This document shows, piece after piece, positions 59,206-64,000 of a stretch of 64,000 nt of DNA. How positions within the stretch are numbered: position 1 is the stretch's first letter; each line of letters starts with the position of its first letter. Both the position numbers and the translations under genes were made by a program. The DNA is from Rattus norvegicus (Eukaryota > Chordata > Mammalia > Rodentia > Muridae): positions 108,285,188-108,349,187 of the forward strand of contig NC_086025.1 of assembly GCF_036323735.1 (NCBI RefSeq), in the 5' to 3' direction. Below the pieces are notes generated by a model. It was not told the DNA's origin. It saw only the letters and a list, made by a program, of their open reading frames with translations, and did no database searches.

Positions 59206-62200
59206 CAGGCATGTGAAGGTCAGAAGGACAGTGGTGGGTGATAGGAACAGCCTGTGCAAAGGCCCTCCGGCATGGTGAGCTTGGCATTGAAGCTGATGAC
59301 CCACAGTGGGCCAGCCTGGTCCTGTCTTCTCTCTAGGTTTAGGGTCTGTTTCTTGTCCTGGGGGTCTCCAGTCTGACCCTCCTTAGAAGGCCTGGCATTC
59401 TCTTGACACTCCTGCTCACAGATTGCAGCTGCCCCCGGCCCCATAGAATACAGAACTAATACTTTCATGAGTGCCATTCGGGAGAAGCAAGCAGGCTAGG
59501 GGTGTCTGGTGGCTGCCAGCCCTAATGAGGGCAGGCAAGGCAGATGGCCATAGAGGTCGAAAGTGGAGTCAGCCGTGGCAGGGGTGTGAGCCACTTGCTC
59601 AATTGACTGTGACCTTCCAAGAGTCTTGGGATTTTTGCTGGCCACAACCCCCACCTGTCCCTGTTACCTGGCCTCCCCTCACCTGGGACCGAGGTTCTTC
59701 ATTGGTAAAGGAAAGTGTGATAGGACTGTGTGATCCTAGAGGGCTCATGCCTGGGGAAAGATGTCCAGCATTTCAGTGTAGCGGATGCAGTGACGTCTCC
59801 ACTCATCACTCATGAGTATGGCTAGAGAGAGACTTTAGAGGCTGCAGAGACACAGGGCTGGTCACCCAGGTCTCCTGCAAGACCCAGGGGCCTAGGGTAA
59901 TTAGAGCCTACTGCTACTTCATGCAGCAGGAGTTCAGCCTCTGTCCAGGGTAGGTTCAGCTGTAACATAGGTGCCTGGCATGCATGAAGGACAGGCTTGG
60001 TGTTAGGGCCAGAGTGGGAGTCTTCCTGCTTGTGCCAGGGGTATATGTATCTATATGTGTATCAGGTAGTTGGGTGCCTGTGGACGTGTTAAGCATGTTG
60101 TCTGTGTCACCCTGGGTCCAGAGCCTAGTTAGGCCACCTCAGGCTTCTTTCCATTCTGGAAGAGGGAAAGGAAGGAGGCATGAGGGGTGGTGCAGAGCTT
60201 CCTCTATTTCTACCATGACTTATGGCCTGGGGTACCACATGGCTTATGGTGTGAGCCATGGCCTGTGTCATCATTTGCAGTGAACACCCCCTTGTGTGAG
60301 CAGGGTCAGCCTGCTGTGCTGGGCATATGGTAGAGAATGGTTGGGTCTATGGGCCCTGCCCCTGCACAAGGATAAGCCAGACCAGAACGGCCAAGGCCCT
60401 AGTCTTGTGGAGTTGGGAAGTGAGTTTTGGGCAGAGTGAATTGCAGTTTACAGTCTCTGAGATGGAAACACGGCAGCCCAACGGCCTTTGCCCTGGATTG
60501 GGAATACTGAACCAAGCAGGGAGAGGGGGACAGCCAAGATATGGAGGTGAATCAAGGTACCTCACAGAGCAGGGGAAAGACAAAAGGAAGAGCTTTGGCA
60601 GGGCAATGAGAAATGGAACTGTGGGAAGAATGTTGGGGTGGGTGGCCATGGAGTTGGGGGTGTTGGCTGGCTGCCCACTGAGATTTAGTAGGAGCTGGGG
60701 GTGGACACCACCCTGGGGCCCTGGCAGTGCACAGCCACAGTTGAAGAGCTGACTGTGGGCGCAAGGCTGAGTCTATGCCTCCCTTGCCCTACCTGTGATG
60801 TAGGGTGAACCCTCCCGGAGTTGAGGGGCAGTGACACGAAGGAGGTGAGGACTATTGCCAGGTGTGGCCTGTGACTGTCATTATACTTGCAAGGGCTTCT
60901 CCTCAGCAAGGGACAAAACCTGCCCAGCAGAGAAAGTCAGAGAACTGGGGTGGAAGAGCACAAGCCCCCCGGGGCTACGGAGCCTGGGCCAGACCTCTGG
61001 TTGCTCACCATGGGTCACATCTCACTCCTTGTCTCCCCTGCTTCCCAGACCATGGATAAGGTGACCGTGCCATCTGTGACGCTCATCGTGGGCTGTGGCG
61101 TGTCTTCCCTCACCCTGCTCATGCTGGTCATCATCTACGTGTCTGTGTGGAGGTAGGTGCCCACTCTAGAAGCCAGAGATCCAGTCCTCCCTCCCTCCCT
61201 CCCTCCCTCCCTCCCTCCCTCCCTCCCCCTTGTACCATCTACTCTGAACCAGCTGACCCCTTCGTCCTATGCTACCTCTGTTTCCATTCCAGGTTCCTGA
61301 TTGCTTGGGCACTAGGGGGACACAGAGACAGAATGGGGGGTGCATGTTGAATATACGGGTCCTTGTTCCTGACTACATTCCTTGACAGACACCAACTTTG
61401 AGCCCAGGCCCCAGCTGGGCACATAGAGCAGTTATCTTTTGCATACTTGGGTTGTGGCTACCTAATACTCCTGTGTGCTCTCATATCTGGGCCTGCAGAC
61501 TCCCTGGGGTCAGCATCCCGAGGCTACCAGGATCATCAGGACCTATGTATACTGCAGGCCCTATCTGACCATGTGTAGATTATAGGGTGGCACAGCCTAG
61601 CTAAACTCCAGGCAAGTGTGTATCTAGGAGACTTGCATAGTGTGAATCATCTTATGGCTAAGGCATTAGGAGCTCACTGAGCTCACAGGTGCGTCTGTGC
61701 ACATGCCCCCCACCAGTAGGTATATGTAACCAGCGGCATGAGCCAGTAGGGTGGCGTTCTCCATGCTCACCAGCATCCAGTTCCCCAACCAGTCGTTTAC
61801 ATTGAGAACATTCAAGGTCGTTGTACACAGAGCTGTTCTAGGGCTCCCCGTGCCGTGGCTGGCCCCTGCGACTGGTTATTCCAATTCTCTGCCCCATACG
61901 ATGGTAGCCAATGATTGAAACTGATGTGCCAGTCACTGCCTGTGGGTAACAGGAAGAGATCGATGTGACTGGTGGAGGACGGCAGTTTCTGCAGCCTCTA
62001 GCGTCAGGTGCCCTCTGCGTTCTTCCCAAAGGCAGAACATCCAGAATGCCTCCCATAGGACTCCCTCTGCTCAACCTCTGGGGATCTCAGAGCATCTGGA
62101 GCTTGGAGCTCAGAGGCTGAATTCAACTCTGACCTGGAGAGGAGGCAGCTTGGTGTTTAAAGCGCCTTTCTCAGTGAGCGTTGCTGGCATCCCTGTACCC

Positions 62201-63733
62201 TGTGAGCTGCAGACAGGAACTGTTGATGGCCAGTTGGGGAGTAGGGGACAGTGAAATGAGGGATATGCCTGCAGCAAGCTTATCAACCCCAAGGCTTAGC
62301 TAAGGGGACCCTCTGCTCTTCACTTAGCTGGATCTTGTTTCCCAATGACTGGTGGTGGTTCATGGTGATGATGCTGGCCATGGTTGTGATGGCCATTGTG
62401 GCTGTATGGCTGTTGATGGTGATGGTGATAGTGATGGTGATGAAGGTAGTGATGGTTATGGTAGACGTGGTACTGGGGGTGCAGATGATGGTGGTGAAGG
62501 TTGGGGTGGTAATGGTGGTGGCGGTGAATGTGATGGTAGTGATGGGGTTAGGAATGACAGTAGCCATGGTGAGGATGGTAAAGACAGGCAGTAATTTCAG
62601 GGAGGAAGGGGAACTCTAGTGCTTAGGCAGGCCACATGACCTTGGTCCTTGTTAGGTGCTAACCTCAGGCCCTGACCCCTCTCACAGGTACATTCGCTCA
62701 GAGCGGTCCGTCATCCTCATCAACTTCTGCCTGTCCATCATCTCCTCTAATGCCCTCATTCTCATTGGGCAGACCCAGACCCGCAACAAGGTAGGCAGCC
62801 TCCTTCTCCACCCCGCCCCACCCTGCCCCGCCCTTCTCCACCCCGCCCCACCCTGCCCTGCCCCGCCCCACCCCGCCCCGGCCTGCCCCGCCCCGGCCTG
62901 CCCCGCCCTGCCCCGCCCTGCCCCACCCCGCCCCGCCTGCCCTGCCCTGCCCCGCCCCACCCCGCCCTGCCCCACCCCCACCCCGGCCTGCCCCACCCCA
63001 CCCCGCCCCGCCCTGCCCTGCCTTGTATTCTCTGGTGTGAAGATGGAACTAGGCAGCTCAGTGTGAGGGCTCTCCATTTGCCTATCTTAGGACCCCTTCC
63101 TCACTCCTGCGCTGTGACCTCCTCACCCTGCCTAGCCAAATGTGACCCAGGGAGCTAAGCTTTGAGAGGGGGTCTTCATGGGCTACCCTAATGTGTTGGA
63201 GACAGAGAGAAGGTCTAGCCACAGACACTGCTGTGTGCCATGGAAGAAATTCACAGTCACTGTGATTGATGTGGGTCTTAGGTGTGTGTCTCCCTGACTC
63301 CTGGGCCTCAGGTTCAGCCCTGCTGAGGGATAGACCTGACTGGAGCTTCTCAGTGGGTTCCTGGGCCCAGTTTGCTAGGAGATGGGGGAGGATGATAAGC
63401 ACTTAACACCTTAGGCTTAAGTGGTCCATGTCAGGGTGAGGACCAGGTTGCTTCCTGCCCAGAACTGTCTGGTCTCAGAGTCATTGGGTGCCAGATTTTT
63501 CCCGTCTGTTGCCACATGCACACAGGGGATGGGTGAGAGCCCGGGAGCACCTGCCCAGTGCCCTTGGCCCCTGTCTGCCCAGGTTGTGTGCACACTGGTG
63601 GCTGCCTTTTTGCACTTCTTCTTCCTGTCCTCATTCTGCTGGGTGCTCACCGAGGCCTGGCAATCCTACATGGCTGTCACCGGCCGCCTCCGGAGCCGGC
63701 TCGTCCGCAAGCGCTTTCTCTGCCTGGGCTGGG
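21484..63733 (+). CDS. Adgrb1: Adgrb1 coding sequence, partial, spliced (exons 2-21)
   Basis: Join: 21484-22255, 30420-30581, 31311-31421, 31816-31980, 32135-32299, 32569-32733, 33409-33573, 33673-33774, 35153-35259, 35411-35605, 36183-36251, 36883-36991, 39475-39618, 40114-40189, 40368-40470, 41807-41850, 55162-55303, 61049-61152, 62688-62790, 63583-63733. The sum is 3154 nt, 1051 codons plus one base. Domain order: signal peptide (about 1-30), CUB-like region with RGD at 227-229, TSR1 (258-311), protease-sensitive linker (312-348), TSR2-TSR5 (349-568), HormR (569-638), GAIN (about 639-932) with GPS cleavage between Leu919 and Ser920, TM1 (about 941-965), TM2 (about 974-994) and TM3 (about 1002-1027). 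Human BAI1 is 1584 residues, so about two thirds is present. No frameshift or premature stop was seen. Confidence 0.95.
23575..23640 (+). mobile_element. MIR SINE fragment
   Basis: MIR-like 3' portion with gtgagccttggttcctacat followed by ctgcaaaatg. Short and diverged. Confidence 0.5.
24600..25110. repeat. TG/TA-rich alternating purine-pyrimidine tract
   Basis: About 500 bases built from TGTG, TATG and CATG words with many short palindromes such as catgtacatg and tgtacaca. It is low-complexity and potentially Z-DNA-forming. No longer period is evident. Confidence 0.7.
26340..26640. repeat. Degenerate TCCCTGTGAGTG minisatellite
   Basis: The core tccctgtgagtg and close variants (tccctgtgaatg, tccttgtgagta) recur about ten times at irregular spacing. 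It resembles an old decayed tandem array. Confidence 0.7.
28430..28700 (-). repeat. 24-bp-family repeat tract, degenerate
   Basis: Repeated phrases such as gatcagagcttagtgtataa, ccaggactcagtgtatgaac and agggttaggaagcagtgcat recur every 22-26 bases. It is the same family as the arrays at 44 and 58 kb. Strand refers to the C-rich form of the unit. Confidence 0.7.
30420..30581 (+). CDS. Adgrb1: Exon 3: thrombospondin type 1 repeat 1
   Basis: Encodes residues 258-311, phase 1 to phase 1, 162 nt. The TSR signature is present: [16 protein letters not shown], then the QTRTRTC strand and CNRKACG at the end. The acceptor ttcccccag and donor gtc|gtaagt are both good. TSRs in this receptor are known to bind phosphatidylserine and the CD36 scavenger receptor. 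Confidence 0.95.
30582..31310 (+). other. Adgrb1: Intron 3
   Basis: 729 bases. The first 100 bases are purine-rich. 30885-30995 is an AT-rich, high-complexity segment with TAAT motifs that stands out from its surroundings as a candidate conserved non-coding element. No repeat was recognised. Confidence 0.75.
31311..31421 (+). CDS. Adgrb1: Exon 4: linker between TSR1 and TSR2
   Basis: Encodes residues 312-348, 111 nt, phase 1-1. It is serine/arginine-rich ([12 protein letters not shown], then [12 protein letters not shown]) with no cysteine. In human BAI1, furin/MMP14-dependent cleavage in this linker is reported to release the 40-kDa vasculostatin fragment. The serine-leucine and basic residues expected there are conserved. 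Confidence 0.94.
31422..31815 (+). other. Adgrb1: Intron 4
   Basis: 394 bases. It contains a TAAT-rich segment at 31497-31575 with tandem ATTAGTAAT words, unlike the GC-rich neighbourhood. The polypyrimidine tract before exon 5 is weak (ggactggacccacag). Confidence 0.75.
31816..31980 (+). CDS. Adgrb1: Exon 5: thrombospondin type 1 repeat 2
   Basis: Encodes residues 349-403, 165 nt, phase 1-1. The TSR signature is [17 protein letters not shown] followed by QTRTRFC and a CNNSAVCP end. The donor cag|gtgggt is followed at once by 20-bp tandem repeats that reproduce the donor sequence. Confidence 0.95.
31981..32080 (+). repeat. Adgrb1: 20-bp minisatellite copying the exon 5 splice donor
   Basis: Five abutting 20-bp units (31981, 32001, 32021, 32041 and 32061). 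Unit 3 is gtgggcggggcagagcccag; units 1 and 4 differ at one or two positions, and units 2 and 5 are more diverged. Units 1, 3 and 4 end in CCCAG followed by GTGGGY, recreating the CAG|GTGGGT donor context of exon 5. The array fills two thirds of the 154-base intron 5 and supplies many GGG triplets, which are known intronic splicing enhancers in short introns. Confidence 0.9.
32135..32299 (+). CDS. Adgrb1: Exon 6: thrombospondin type 1 repeat 3
   Basis: Encodes residues 404-458, 165 nt, phase 1-1. The TSR signature is [17 protein letters not shown], with RTRTC and CNIALCP at the end. The donor chosen is cctg|gtaggt. A second GT lies four bases on (gtag|gtgaga) but would break the frame with exon 7. 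Confidence 0.94.
32569..32733 (+). CDS. Adgrb1: Exon 7: thrombospondin type 1 repeat 4
   Basis: Encodes residues 459-513, 165 nt, phase 1-1. The TSR signature is [17 protein letters not shown], and the exon ends in FLQQCP. The acceptor ccgggcag ends at 32568. Human BAI1, as I recall it, has three extra residues (Gly-Arg-Ala) here, which would need an acceptor nine bases upstream; in this genome that site reads GG, not AG. Confidence 0.93.
32734..33408 (+). other. Adgrb1: Intron 7
   Basis: 675 bases. It carries the young ID SINE (32867-32981) and a G-rich stretch of irregular gggtt/ggtggg words at 33000-33170. The 3' part is pyrimidine-rich. Confidence 0.8.
32867..32981 (+). mobile_element. 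Young rat ID element (BC1-type SINE) with intact target-site duplication
   Basis: The head starts ggggttggggatttagctca, the A-box is tagctcagtggtagagtgc and the B-box region is gggttcggtccccagctcc. A tail of A runs broken by G follows. Identical 14-base flanks, gaaagtacagggca, lie at 32853-32866 and 32982-32995. The ID family derives from BC1/tRNA-Ala, is amplified by LINE-1 enzymes and is by far most abundant in rat. Near-perfect sequence and flanks imply recent insertion. Confidence 0.96.
33409..33573 (+). CDS. Adgrb1: Exon 8: thrombospondin type 1 repeat 5
   Basis: Encodes residues 514-568, 165 nt, phase 1-1. The TSR signature is [17 protein letters not shown], then RRERVC and [10 protein letters not shown] at the end. 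It is the last TSR before the hormone-receptor domain. Confidence 0.95.
33673..33774 (+). CDS. Adgrb1: Exon 9: HormR domain, first half
   Basis: Encodes residues 569-602, 102 nt, phase 1-1. It starts [20 protein letters not shown] and contains the C-x(n)-W pattern of hormone-receptor (HormR/HRM) domains. It ends in RCPRNAT, an N-glycosylation sequon. Confidence 0.94.
33775..35152 (+). other. Adgrb1: Intron 9
   Basis: 1378 bases with no coding exon. A MIR fragment lies near 34251-34360. The rest is ordinary mixed sequence with nothing recognisable. Confidence 0.75.
34251..34360 (+). mobile_element. MIR SINE fragment
   Basis: caaaccctgactctgccttc is followed by ctgagcttcagttttctctt and tataaaatgagg, a typical MIR order. 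Confidence 0.7.
35153..35259 (+). CDS. Adgrb1: Exon 10: HormR domain, second half
   Basis: Encodes residues 603-638, 107 nt, ending in phase 0. It includes [12 protein letters not shown], then [19 protein letters not shown], which holds the tryptophan and paired cysteines closing the HormR fold. Confidence 0.94.
35411..35605 (+). CDS. Adgrb1: Exon 11: GAIN domain, subdomain A start
   Basis: Encodes residues 639-703, 195 nt, phase 0-0. It is helical ([20 protein letters not shown] and [13 protein letters not shown]) with an NMT sequon near the end, matching human BAI1 with a few conservative changes. Confidence 0.94.
35606..36182 (+). other. Adgrb1: Intron 11
   Basis: 577 bases, mostly (about 35690-36150) a degenerate array of the 24-bp repeat family, leaving only short unique flanks at each splice site. 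Confidence 0.8.
35690..36150 (+). repeat. 24-bp-family repeat tract, degenerate (C-rich strand is plus)
   Basis: Phrases such as catactgagccttgatct, cacactgagccctggccttg and gtcatacatagccttgatcc recur roughly every 24 bases. The orientation is opposite to the 28-kb and 58-kb tracts and the same as the 44-kb array. Confidence 0.8.
36183..36251 (+). CDS. Adgrb1: Exon 12: GAIN domain
   Basis: Encodes residues 704-726, 69 nt, phase 0-0 ([18 protein letters not shown] and EEAQL). It is a short symmetric exon that could be skipped without a frameshift. Confidence 0.93.
36252..36882 (+). other. Adgrb1: Intron 12
   Basis: 631 bases with a G-rich tract near 36480-36560. No gene or clear repeat was seen. 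Confidence 0.7.
36883..36991 (+). CDS. Adgrb1: Exon 13: GAIN domain
   Basis: Encodes residues 727-762, 109 nt, ending in phase 1. It includes [20 protein letters not shown] and YQVTDNL. The first residue is Met where human BAI1 has Ala. Confidence 0.94.
36992..39474 (+). other. Adgrb1: Intron 13
   Basis: 2483 bases with no coding exon. A 17-base direct repeat (taagagaggtggctttc) occurs at about 38432 and 38501. The rest is unremarkable mixed sequence. Confidence 0.75.
39475..39618 (+). CDS. Adgrb1: Exon 14: GAIN domain
   Basis: Encodes residues 763-810, 144 nt, phase 1-1. It includes [20 protein letters not shown], then [20 protein letters not shown], near-identical to human. Confidence 0.95.
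39619..40113 (+). other. Adgrb1: Intron 14
   Basis: 495 bases with no recognisable repeat or exon. It ends in a CAGAAG tandem acceptor. Confidence 0.75.
40114..40189 (+). CDS. Adgrb1: Exon 15: GAIN domain
   Basis: Encodes residues 811-835, 76 nt, ending in phase 2 ([20 protein letters not shown] and FLALQ). The acceptor reads cttccag|aag, so splicing three bases later would drop one glutamate. Confidence 0.94.
40368..40470 (+). CDS. Adgrb1: Exon 16: GAIN domain
   Basis: Encodes residues 836-870, 103 nt, ending in phase 0. It includes [18 protein letters not shown] and ends IEFAHMYN. Confidence 0.95.
40471..41806 (+). other. Adgrb1: Intron 16
   Basis: 1336 bases with no exon recognised. MIR-like pieces lie near 40575-40640 (minus strand, aggaaactgag) and 41255-41320 (plus strand). 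Confidence 0.7.
41807..41850 (+). CDS. Adgrb1: Exon 17: GAIN domain, 44-nt exon
   Basis: Encodes residues 871-884 plus two bases ([14 protein letters not shown]). It has an NQT sequon and the first of the paired cysteine/tryptophan residues leading into the GPS. It is the shortest exon in the window and not frame-neutral. The donor is gatgg|gtaagt. Confidence 0.94.
44150..44740 (+). repeat. 24-bp minisatellite array (C-rich strand is plus)
   Basis: About 24 copies of a 24-bp unit, each containing cacactgagctctg followed by a variable ccctggt/ttcctggt half. Two subtypes alternate: gaccctggtcctacac and gttcctggtcacacac. The array is flanked by more decayed copies. It is the reverse complement of the family seen at 58 kb. 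Confidence 0.9.
45791..45972 (-). mobile_element. B1 SINE, antisense
   Basis: A (TTTG)n tract (the B1 tail in reverse) is followed by gagacagggtttctttgtgt, ctgcctgcctctgcctccca and a ggtgttaaaagtgtgtg-type segment: the full antisense B1 order. Moderately diverged. The nearest TTTG units act as a microsatellite. Confidence 0.9.
46831..46916 (-). mobile_element. Older B1/proto-B1 fragment, antisense
   Basis: Phrases ggagacaggatagta, ggcctggaactcatgg, cttctgcctcagctgggatt and gagtgagc follow the antisense B1 order but are shorter and more diverged than the copy at 45.8 kb. Confidence 0.7.
48376..48600. repeat. (CTG)n trinucleotide repeat with adjoining (GGT)n
   Basis: Interrupted CTG runs from 48378 end in 14 uninterrupted CTG units (48424-48465), followed by about 130 bases of GGT/GTA/GAT triplets. 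On the sense pre-mRNA this is a CUG tract. On the opposite strand it reads as CAG, giving poly-Gln and poly-His in a spurious 245-codon open frame. Confidence 0.95.
48870..49180. repeat. Degenerate (GGTGGT/GATGGT)n tract
   Basis: Imperfect GGT, GAT and GGA triplets continuing the triplet-rich domain. On the plus strand the words ggaggtggtggtgatggtgg recur. Confidence 0.75.
53920..54020 (-). mobile_element. MIR SINE fragment, antisense
   Basis: agagacaaggaaactgaggc is followed, after a gap, by gttggaacccaggtatctgg, the standard antisense MIR order. Confidence 0.7.
54740..55450 (+). promoter_or_regulatory. Adgrb1: Internal CpG island, probable alternative promoter of Adgrb1
   Basis: A CpG-dense block covers the last 420 bases of intron 17, all of exon 18 and about 140 bases of intron 18. 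Sp1-type boxes (gggcggggcgg near 54913; ggcggggcgg near 55055) and an ATG in strong context (ggccATGG, 55030) lie just before exon 18. I recall a published report of shorter human/mouse ADGRB1 isoforms from an alternative promoter in intron 17, which fits this position and numbering. Transcripts starting here would lack the CUB-like region, all TSRs, HormR and most of GAIN. Confidence 0.75.
55162..55303 (+). CDS. Adgrb1: Exon 18: GAIN end, GPS and tethered agonist
   Basis: Encodes residues 885-932, 142 nt. It contains the GPS motif: two tryptophans (WSW), CRTV, then [14 protein letters not shown]. The cleavage position Leu919|Ser920 corresponds to human Ser927. The residue before Leu is Arg rather than the usual His of the HL(S/T) consensus, as in human BAI1. 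Ser920 onward is the tethered agonist (Stachel). The exon lies wholly within the internal CpG island. Confidence 0.95.
58140..58760 (-). repeat. 24-bp-family tract enclosing the homogeneous array
   Basis: Decayed units such as gactcagggctcagcatatg, accaggatgaggacaggtgt and agagctcaacctgtgacaag surround the perfect array at 58355-58570. Strand refers to the C-rich form of the unit. Confidence 0.85.
58355..58570. repeat. Nine-copy homogeneous 24-bp minisatellite
   Basis: Nine abutting 24-bp units, each starting gtgtgaatagggg and ending cagggttcaga. The first eight are identical; the ninth carries one G-to-T change. Because 24 is divisible by three, both strands stay open in a frame, giving octapeptide repeats that are not evidence of coding. 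Confidence 0.97.
58992..59197 (+). mobile_element. B2 SINE with (GA)n tail and target-site duplication
   Basis: gaaatggctcagaggttggg, ctgctcttccagaggtcctg, ccacatgatggctcacgacc and aataaataaatctttg give the B2 order, with an internal deletion before tcttctggtg. It ends in a pure GA tract (59153-59200). Flanking duplication agaagagccaggc is at 58979-58991 and 59198-59210. Confidence 0.93.
61049..61152 (+). CDS. Adgrb1: Exon 19: TM1
   Basis: Encodes residues 933-966 plus two bases. It starts [20 protein letters not shown], followed by the hydrophobic TM1 core ending in YVSVWR. The in-frame Met934 lies immediately before TM1 and is a plausible start for transcripts from the internal promoter. 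Human has N-M-E-K-A-T-L where this has T-M-D-K-V-T-V. Confidence 0.95.
61185..61229. repeat. (TCCC)n microsatellite
   Basis: Near-pure CCCT/TCCC tetranucleotide run about 35 bases downstream of the exon 19 donor. Confidence 0.95.
62340..62580. repeat. Degenerate (ATGGTG)n tract
   Basis: About 240 bases of diverged GATGGT/GTGATG triplets on the plus strand. They read as valine/methionine-rich or histidine/threonine-rich open frames that are not genes. Confidence 0.85.
62688..62790 (+). CDS. Adgrb1: Exon 20: TM2
   Basis: Encodes residues 967-1001, 103 nt, ending in phase 0. It has [20 protein letters not shown], then [14 protein letters not shown]: intracellular loop 1 and TM2, identical to human. 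Confidence 0.96.
62791..63582 (+). other. Adgrb1: Intron 20
   Basis: 792 bases, the first quarter occupied by a C-rich pentanucleotide array. The rest is mixed sequence with no recognisable feature. Confidence 0.8.
62800..63025. repeat. (CCCYR)n pentanucleotide minisatellite
   Basis: About 44 units of ccccg, cccca and ccctg starting about 10 bases past the exon 20 donor. The complementary strand is a dense series of G3-G5 runs able to form G-quadruplexes, and the plus strand could form i-motifs. Confidence 0.93.
63583..63733 (+). CDS. Adgrb1: Exon 21: TM3 and intracellular loop 2
   Basis: Encodes residues 1002-1051 plus one base. It has [20 protein letters not shown] with the conserved TM3 cysteine, then [14 protein letters not shown] and [13 protein letters not shown] leading to TM4. 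The donor tggg|gtaagc is at 63734. Loop residues Arg and Ser differ from human His and Asn, a normal species difference. Confidence 0.96.
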
Positions 63734-64000
63734 GTAAGCAGGGCAGCTGGGGTTGGGAGGTGAGGGTGGACTGTGGCTAGGGCTGTTGGGGTATGTGAGG
63801 GTGGGCAGCGGGCCAGGGTTAGTGTCCAGGAGTGAAGGCACACAGCTGGAGAGAGGGTATACAGTGGGCTGGGGTAAGCAAGCCTCAGGGGATGGGCAGC
63901 CTGGATCAAGATGATGAACTGTCTCTGTTCTCAGCATTTTTATCCTGGCCCCTGCTTGTTTTTACCACGTCTAGAGTCTCCATTTGCTCTTCTGGCTTCT
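63734..64000 (+). other. Adgrb1: Intron 21, truncated by window end
   Basis: 267 bases of intron with G-rich words near the donor. No acceptor for the next coding exon (TM4) is seen before the window ends. Confidence 0.85.

Larger units (their letters stand above)
55304..61048 (+). other. Adgrb1: Intron 18
   Basis: 5745 bases. The 5' 140 bases belong to the CpG island. It includes a nine-copy 24-bp minisatellite within a decayed tract at 58.14-58.76 kb, a B2 SINE with GA tail at 58.99-59.20 kb, and MIR-like scraps near 56.25 kb. 55.5-58.1 and 59.3-61.0 kb hold no recognisable exon. Confidence 0.8.
61153..62687 (+). other. Adgrb1: Intron 19
   Basis: 1535 bases with a TCCC tract just after the donor and a degenerate ATGGTG tract at 62.34-62.58 kb just before the acceptor. 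61.25-62.30 kb holds nothing recognisable. Confidence 0.75.

Overview
The window is mammalian genomic DNA, almost certainly rat. It has spaced GT-AG exons in large introns, CpG-island promoters, CA/GT microsatellites and rodent SINEs (B1, B2, ID). A near-perfect ID element at 32867-32981 has the GC-rich head and A-rich tail typical of Rattus and is flanked by intact target-site duplications. No bacterial, plasmid, phage or CRISPR content was seen.

One protein-coding gene explains the coding signal: the plus-strand gene for adhesion G protein-coupled receptor B1 (Adgrb1, formerly Bai1, brain-specific angiogenesis inhibitor 1). I recognise it by direct similarity of the translated exons to human BAI1. 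I place 21 exons: a non-coding exon 1 (about 8440-9091) in a CpG-island promoter, exon 2 with the start codon at 21484, and coding exons 3-21 ending at 63733. Together these give 3154 nt, or 1051 codons plus one base, with every phase consistent and no internal stop. The product runs from the signal peptide through a CUB-like N-terminus with an RGD motif, five thrombospondin type 1 repeats (TSRs), the HormR domain, the GAIN domain with its GPS cleavage site, and TM1-TM3. The rest of the 7TM bundle and the cytoplasmic tail lie beyond base 64000.

Layout: 1-8300 is upstream DNA with old repeats and no recognisable gene. 8300-9230 is the CpG-island promoter and exon 1. 9092-21256 is intron 1, with a second CpG-rich block at 10.5-12.1 kb. 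21257-22255 is exon 2. 22256-30419 is intron 2. 30420-41850 is the compact cluster of exons 3-17. 41851-55161 is the 13.3-kb intron 17, with triplet repeats, SINEs and an internal CpG island abutting exon 18. 55162-63733 holds exons 18-21 (GPS and TM1-TM3).

The main points of interest are regulatory or structural. The intron 17 CpG island is positioned to drive an N-terminally truncated receptor. A 22-codon upstream ORF has a stop codon that overlaps the start codon. A 20-bp tandem repeat copies the exon 5 splice donor several times in a 154-bp intron. A dispersed 24-bp repeat family occurs in both orientations across the locus, with one almost perfectly homogeneous nine-copy array. No new multi-gene system was found.
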